Positions 60,556-64,000 of a DNA stretch of 64,000 nucleotides are shown here, one piece after another (the stretch's first letter is position 1; each line of letters opens with the position of its first letter). The notes below the pieces were generated by a model. That model was not told the DNA's origin, did not search any database, and saw nothing but the letters and a program-made list of their open reading frames with translations. The stretch lies in assembly GCF_001428105.1 (NCBI RefSeq), contig NZ_LMSJ01000059.1, positions 10,011 to 74,010 of the forward strand, given 5' to 3'. The DNA is from Paenibacillus sp. Soil766. GTDB lineage: Bacteria > Bacillota > Bacilli > Paenibacillales > NBRC-103111. Position numbers and translations under genes: made by a program.

Positions 60556-61743
60556 TTATATCCCCAGTTCCTGTTGCTTTCTTCGCGTAAATAGAACTAT
60601 GCCAATCACCACGACACACGCCATAGATAACCAGGAGCTATAGAGGAAAACTTGTCTCATCCCATAGGCTGCGCTCATGAAACCACCTAAGAAGCTGCCG
60701 ATAATACGAGCGGCCCCAAGGCTAAGTAATCCGTTAAGGGTTTGTCCGCTTGCCTTCCATTCAGGAGGTACTTCGCGGTTAATGATCGTGGCAATCGTAA
60801 CGGAAAGTACGATAAAGATGACGCCATGCAAGACTTGAACGGGTAATATCCATTGCGCAACTTCGATCTGGGAGAATAAGAACCACCGCAGGGCAGACGC
60901 CAGGGCTGCAACGAGTAGAATGATCGAAATGGAGATTCGCTTGAAAATTGCAGCCGAAAATAATAGAAAGGGCAGCTCACTTAAGGACGAAATGGTCATC
61001 GACCAGCCTAACAGTACACTATCTCCGCCCATTTCCTTGAAATAGATCGGGAAGAAAGCGTAATAATAGCCAAGTGTGATTTGAATAATAAAATTCATTC
61101 CGATATAGAACATGAGTTTGCCATTTTTGAAAAGCTCACGAAATTTCCGTCCCATCACATGTGCTGGTCGCCCAGCGGCAGCCGGAAACCGCCATAAACA
61201 AAGCAATGCGGCAACCATCGTACACGCATAAACAGGGAACATCGAATCAATGTAGGACTTAGCAATGAACCCGAAAAAGAGTGACATTATGGCAAAGCCT
61301 ACGGTTCCTCCCAATCGAATCAAGCCAAAGCTCCATGTAGGTCTCCGATCTAATTCCTCCAATGTAATGGCATCACTTAAAGCAAATATGGATGTTTGGA
61401 AAAAGGTAAAAATGCATATCACAATAAGAATATAAAGAAATTGATGCGAGATCGGGAAAAATAGAATTGAAATACCGCTACCAATTATTAATAGTCGCAG
61501 GATGTGATTCTTCGATTTGGCACGGTCCCCTAACGCCCCCCATACAGGTTGACCTATCATTGCAACTAAGGGTCCGAGACTCAGAAGGAGCCCGATCTGC
61601 TCCTGTGTAAACTTCGCGTTGTTAAGATACACTGGCATGAAAGTTCCATAAACCGCATTTCCCATATAAATGACGACATAAAATAATACAAATGCATTCA
61701 GTTTCGTAGTTGTCCCCTTCTTTCCTCTGTGAGAGCTAAACAA
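60556..61743 (-). CDS. MFS transporter, LacY-like 12-span type
   Basis: A 395-residue major-facilitator transporter of the MFS_1-like/sugar branch (LacY-nucleoside type): KLNAFVLFYVVIYMGNAVYGTFMPVYL first span, then the loop PVWGALGDRAKSKN. About twelve spans are expected in the cytoplasmic membrane. The substrate is unknown. The start is taken as TTG 61743; no ATG fits until residue 27. It overlaps the end of the methyltransferase gene by eight bases, so the two are coupled, which suggests export or import of a compound that the methyltransferase modifies. Confidence 0.75.
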   Translation of the reverse strand: MFSSHRGKKGTTTKLNAFVLFYVVIYMGNAVYGTFMPVYLNNAKFTQEQIGLLLSLGPLVAMIGQPVWGALGDRAKSKNHILRLLIIGSGISILFFPISHQFLYILIVICIFTFFQTSIFALSDAITLEELDRRPTWSFGLIRLGGTVGFAIMSLFFGFIAKSYIDSMFPVYACTMVAALLCLWRFPAAAGRPAHVMGRKFRELFKNGKLMFYIGMNFIIQITLGYYYAFFPIYFKEMGGDSVLLGWSMTISSLSELPFLLFSAAIFKRISISIILLVAALASALRWFLFSQIEVAQWILPVQVLHGVIFIVLSVTIATIINREVPPEWKASGQTLNGLLSLGAARIIGSFLGGFMSAAYGMRQVFLYSSWLSMACVVVIGIVLFTRRKQQELGI

Positions 61744-62554
61744 TGCCTATTCGCATGCGGTATCCAAATAATATAGAACGTTCTTCTCCTGCGAAGGCCT
61801 TCTCCACAAGCTGACGAAATGCTGCTGCCTCGGCTTCAAGCTCTTTCGCTCCTAACTTTATCGCAGTTTGTAAGCCTCCCTGACTTAACGCTAGGTTAGC
61901 ATAGCGGGTTGCGTCACAGGACTCCCAATTATGAAACACAATTTCTCTTGCATAACGAAATAAGCCTGATGATTGGATTTGTTTCAAATGCTCGTCCTTA
62001 TTCCATTTGTGTGCTTGCTCATGATTCGGTGCCAGCTCAGAAGCTCGTTGATCACCGAGCGAAGTAAGCTTCATATATTGCCCCTCGATTTCCCAGTCAA
62101 TGGCAGGCGGCCAGTCGCAATCATACGCGGCGAATACGCCACCAGGGCGAAGGATACGCGCGAATTCACGTAAAGTGCTTTGCGGCTCCATCCAGTGAAA
62201 CGATTGTGAGCACGTGACAATGTCTGCAGAATCGGAAGGCAGCTCTAGTTCATGAGACAATCCATTCATGAATTGAATAGCATCAGGCTTATTCATGTTC
62301 TCCCATTTGGCTAGGGCAACTGCTCGCATGTCATCACTCGGCTCGACGCCGATGATCCGTTCTGCATCATTCAACCATAGAAACGAAGACAACCCTGTGC
62401 CGCAGCCTACATCTACTACGGTTTCGGGGTTGCTACCCAAATAAGCCGTCAATATCTGAATCAACTCCTGCGGAGCAGTTGGCCGGCTCTCATCATACAA
62501 AGCTCCGAAACCGGCAAATCGCTGTACATTACTTGAACGAATGTGTTCGATCAT
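61736..62554 (-). CDS. Class I SAM-dependent methyltransferase
   Basis: A 272-residue methyltransferase. Motif I is VVDVGCGTGLSSFL (about residues 46-59), motif II IIGVEPSDDM, then VTCSQSFHWM and LRPGGVFAAYDCD, as in the UbiE/trans-aconitate-methyltransferase-like group. AGAGGAGGG fits ATG 62554, eight codons into the open frame. It overlaps the downstream MFS gene. The substrate is unknown. Confidence 0.83.
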   Translation of the reverse strand: MIEHIRSSNVQRFAGFGALYDESRPTAPQELIQILTAYLGSNPETVVDVGCGTGLSSFLWLNDAERIIGVEPSDDMRAVALAKWENMNKPDAIQFMNGLSHELELPSDSADIVTCSQSFHWMEPQSTLREFARILRPGGVFAAYDCDWPPAIDWEIEGQYMKLTSLGDQRASELAPNHEQAHKWNKDEHLKQIQSSGLFRYAREIVFHNWESCDATRYANLALSQGGLQTAIKLGAKELEAEAAAFRQLVEKAFAGEERSILFGYRMRIGIV

Positions 62555-62576
62555 AGATTCCCTCCTCTGAGTGGTC

Positions 62577-62604
62577 ACAAAAAAAGCTCACCAAAGGATG
62601 AGCT
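62577..62604 (-). terminator. Terminator of the DUF3990 two-gene unit
   Basis: On the minus strand AAGCTCATCC / GGTGAGCTT pairs with a short loop and TTTTTTT follows. Confidence 0.8.
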
Positions 62605-62618
62605 TCTACTCTTCTTAT

Positions 62619-62915
62619 TTAACGTACATGAACATGTAATCGTCCTTCTAGGTGAAGTATGCCTTTATCCTGCACGGCATCTTTCGCGATTACATTAATT
62701 CGCTTCAGCCACTCTTCCGGCGTACAATTGACGGTTGCAGCTTGGACTAATCGCTCCGCGTGATCATAACAGGTGTCATAGCCACCTAATTTACGAATGA
62801 CCTCGGCATATTCGACAACAAGCTTTCTAGCACCTTGCGAGGTGTAACCGAAACTCTGAACAAGTGCATCAACGATTCCGCGTTCATACAGATTCAGCCG
62901 AACTTGTGTTCTCAT
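62619..62915 (-). CDS. Small helical protein coupled to DUF3990 gene
   Basis: A 98-residue, mainly helical soluble protein (RLNLYERGIVDALVQSFG, KLVVEYAEVIRKLGGYDTCYDHAERLVQ). I do not recognise the family. AGGTGG lies seven bases before ATG 62915, which is inside the 3' end of the DUF3990 gene (overlap of 32 bases), so the two are co-translated. By position it could be the antidote or partner of the ADP-ribosyltransferase-like protein; this is inference. Confidence 0.55.
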   Translation of the reverse strand: MRTQVRLNLYERGIVDALVQSFGYTSQGARKLVVEYAEVIRKLGGYDTCYDHAERLVQAATVNCTPEEWLKRINVIAKDAVQDKGILHLEGRLHVHVR

Positions 62916-63498
62916 AGTAAATCCACCTGCCTCCCGTAAAAATGTTATAACCAACAAACCGAAGGGATGTCTCCCACTTCTCAGAGGAAAATACCACTTG
63001 ATTGCCTAGACGTAACGCATCTAATTTCCGCCCGCGTGTGGTGCGTAGAATTTGATCATAAAACCAATGTACATCTCTATTTAATTGTACTGCTTCTTCA
63101 ATAATTCGTCCAGTATCACCATCCGCCATCGGACCTATTATTATATCCGGATGCTTATGACAGGGGTCCGTATCTCCCTTTTTCATGACACAACGATGTG
63201 ACATCACAAATTCAGCCCATGCTAAGGAGTCACTTAAAAAAATGAGAGGTTCCATCATCGAAGGAATCGCGATCAGCTCAATTTCTAGCACACAAGGGTT
63301 CTCATGCCCCATGATTGATCGAGCCGCAGCCTTGCGCGCCCAATTTCGCGCCTGCGCAGCTGAGATGGTTGTATAAAATCCTTCGCCGAAATCACGGCCA
63401 GGTCGCCAATACCGGCTATCCAATAATTTAGCTTGGAAAAGGTTGACGAGATTATCCGTTGTTCCATGATATAAACGTTGTGGTGTTATTATATCCAT
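62884..63498 (-). CDS. DUF3990 (ADP-ribosyltransferase-like) protein
   Basis: A 204-residue protein of the DUF3990 type: LYHGTTDNLVNLFQ at the start, DFGEGFYTTISAAQARNWARK, then VLEIELI and LAWAEFVMSHR. The His of YHGT, the Tyr of GFYTT and the Glu of AEFV are placed as in ADP-ribosyltransferase folds (H-Y-E order), so an NAD-dependent modifying enzyme is possible but unproven. It is followed by an overlapping small helical gene, and the pair ends in a strong terminator. Confidence 0.7.
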   Translation of the reverse strand: MDIITPQRLYHGTTDNLVNLFQAKLLDSRYWRPGRDFGEGFYTTISAAQARNWARKAAARSIMGHENPCVLEIELIAIPSMMEPLIFLSDSLAWAEFVMSHRCVMKKGDTDPCHKHPDIIIGPMADGDTGRIIEEAVQLNRDVHWFYDQILRTTRGRKLDALRLGNQVVFSSEKWETSLRFVGYNIFTGGRWIYYENTSSAESV

Positions 63499-63536
63499 TT
63501 CGCTTCCCTCTGAAACCCCTTTCCCTTCTAAATAGG

Positions 63537-64000
63537 CTAGTAAGCACCACGAATATGTTCGTGTACGTGAGTCGCATAGAAGCTCTGAAGACGCGCTTGA
63601 TCTTCGGTTGTATAAGCCGGAACTTCAAGGGTGGCTAGATTATCTTCAATTTGCTTGACGTTCTTGAAGCCAGGGATAATACAAGTAATATGCGGATTCT
63701 CCAAAATCCAACGCATCGCAGCACGTGCCATGTTGCCACGACCCTCACCGATCCAAGCCAGGTCTTGCGCGAGTTCAACGCCTTTCGCAAACGGCAGTCC
63801 TGCAAACGTCTCACCCACGTTAAATTGGTCGCCATTCGCATTGAAATTCCGGTGATCATCAGCGGCAAATGTACTTGATGTCGTGAATTTCCCGGTTAAT
63901 AAGCCACTTGCCAGCGGAAGCCGCACAAGAATACCTACCCCAGCATCGTTCGCTTGTGGGAAGAGAGCTTCAGCAGGCTTCTGACGGAACAAGTTAAAGA
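63537..64000 (-). CDS. Aldo/keto reductase, 3' part only
   Basis: The C-terminal 150 residues or so of an NADPH-dependent aldo/keto reductase; the gene runs off the window at 64000 (the frame stays open, reading FNLFRQKPAEALFPQAN). The segments VRLPLASGLLTGKF, MARAAMRWILENPHITCIIPG and VKQIEDNLATLEVP are the end of the barrel and the NADPH-binding tail. The substrate is unknown. Confidence 0.85.
   Translation of the reverse strand, partial: FNLFRQKPAEALFPQANDAGVGILVRLPLASGLLTGKFTTSSTFAADDHRNFNANGDQFNVGETFAGLPFAKGVELAQDLAWIGEGRGNMARAAMRWILENPHITCIIPGFKNVKQIEDNLATLEVPAYTTEDQARLQSFYATHVHEHIRGAY

Overview
The window looks like a chromosomal piece of a Paenibacillus-type bacterium (Paenibacillaceae, Firmicutes). 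Supporting signs are very large SLH-anchored multidomain carbohydrate enzymes, an LplABC-like sugar ABC transporter paired with a YesMN-type AraC response regulator and histidine kinase, a YfiT/BstA-type protein, strong GGAGG ribosome binding sites and many GTG/TTG starts. No rRNA, tRNA or CRISPR array was recognised.

Region 1 (1-10.2 kb) is accessory DNA. At 90-2470 small unrelated genes (an immunity-like protein, a P-loop kinase-like protein, a GNAT acetyltransferase, a broken Zn-phospholipase-C-like gene) all point the same way and are separated by copies of a short dispersed repeat (consensus about TAACGGGNAACGWTAGTTCAA), like a row of gene cassettes. Next comes a Tn554-type transposition module (tnpA, a broken tnpB, tnpC) followed by a probable cargo of two ankyrin-repeat proteins and an acetyltransferase. 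An 18-bp direct repeat brackets this block at 3208 and 9442. Decayed spoVK-like ATPase fragments follow.

Region 2 (10.3-29.1 kb) holds mostly ordinary single genes and short operons: two membrane proteins, two tiny hydrophilic proteins, thpR, an unusual HYGGYQAQN-repeat protein, a Zn alcohol dehydrogenase, a more GC-rich block (TIM-barrel isomerase, AraC regulator divergent from a DHA2 drug exporter), a LysR/DUF7002-like/GNAT group beside a frameshifted TDT/SLAC1 transporter, an SLH protein, an aroA-aroC operon divergent from a LysR gene, and an FMN reductase.

Region 3 (29.3-51.7 kb) is a galactan/polysaccharide-utilisation locus. It contains a GH42 beta-galactosidase, a CBM-dockerin protein, an SLH-anchored GH53 endo-galactanase that also carries a CBM61-like and a cohesin-like domain, a solute-binding lipoprotein and two permeases, the response regulator and kinase, and a 2724-residue SLH protein joining a polysaccharide lyase 8 (PL8) module to a GH36-like module. 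Extracellular GH53 would cut galactan, the ABC system would import oligosaccharides, and intracellular GH42 would release galactose. A 24-bp element repeated at the same distance from an extended -10 box before the transporter, GH53 and GH42 genes indicates common control, presumably by the adjacent YesN-like regulator. The cohesin and dockerin in neighbouring genes suggest a small, surface-anchored cellulosome-like complex.

Region 4 (51.9-64 kb) carries two proteins with copper-amine-oxidase-N/stalk domains (one also a CAP domain), a methyltransferase-NUDIX-YfiT operon, an autoregulated TetR gene with a DUF3995 fragment, HIT, isomerase, SRPBCC, MFS and methyltransferase genes, a decayed prenyltransferase-like gene, a DUF3990 two-gene module and the 3' part of an aldo/keto reductase cut by the window end.
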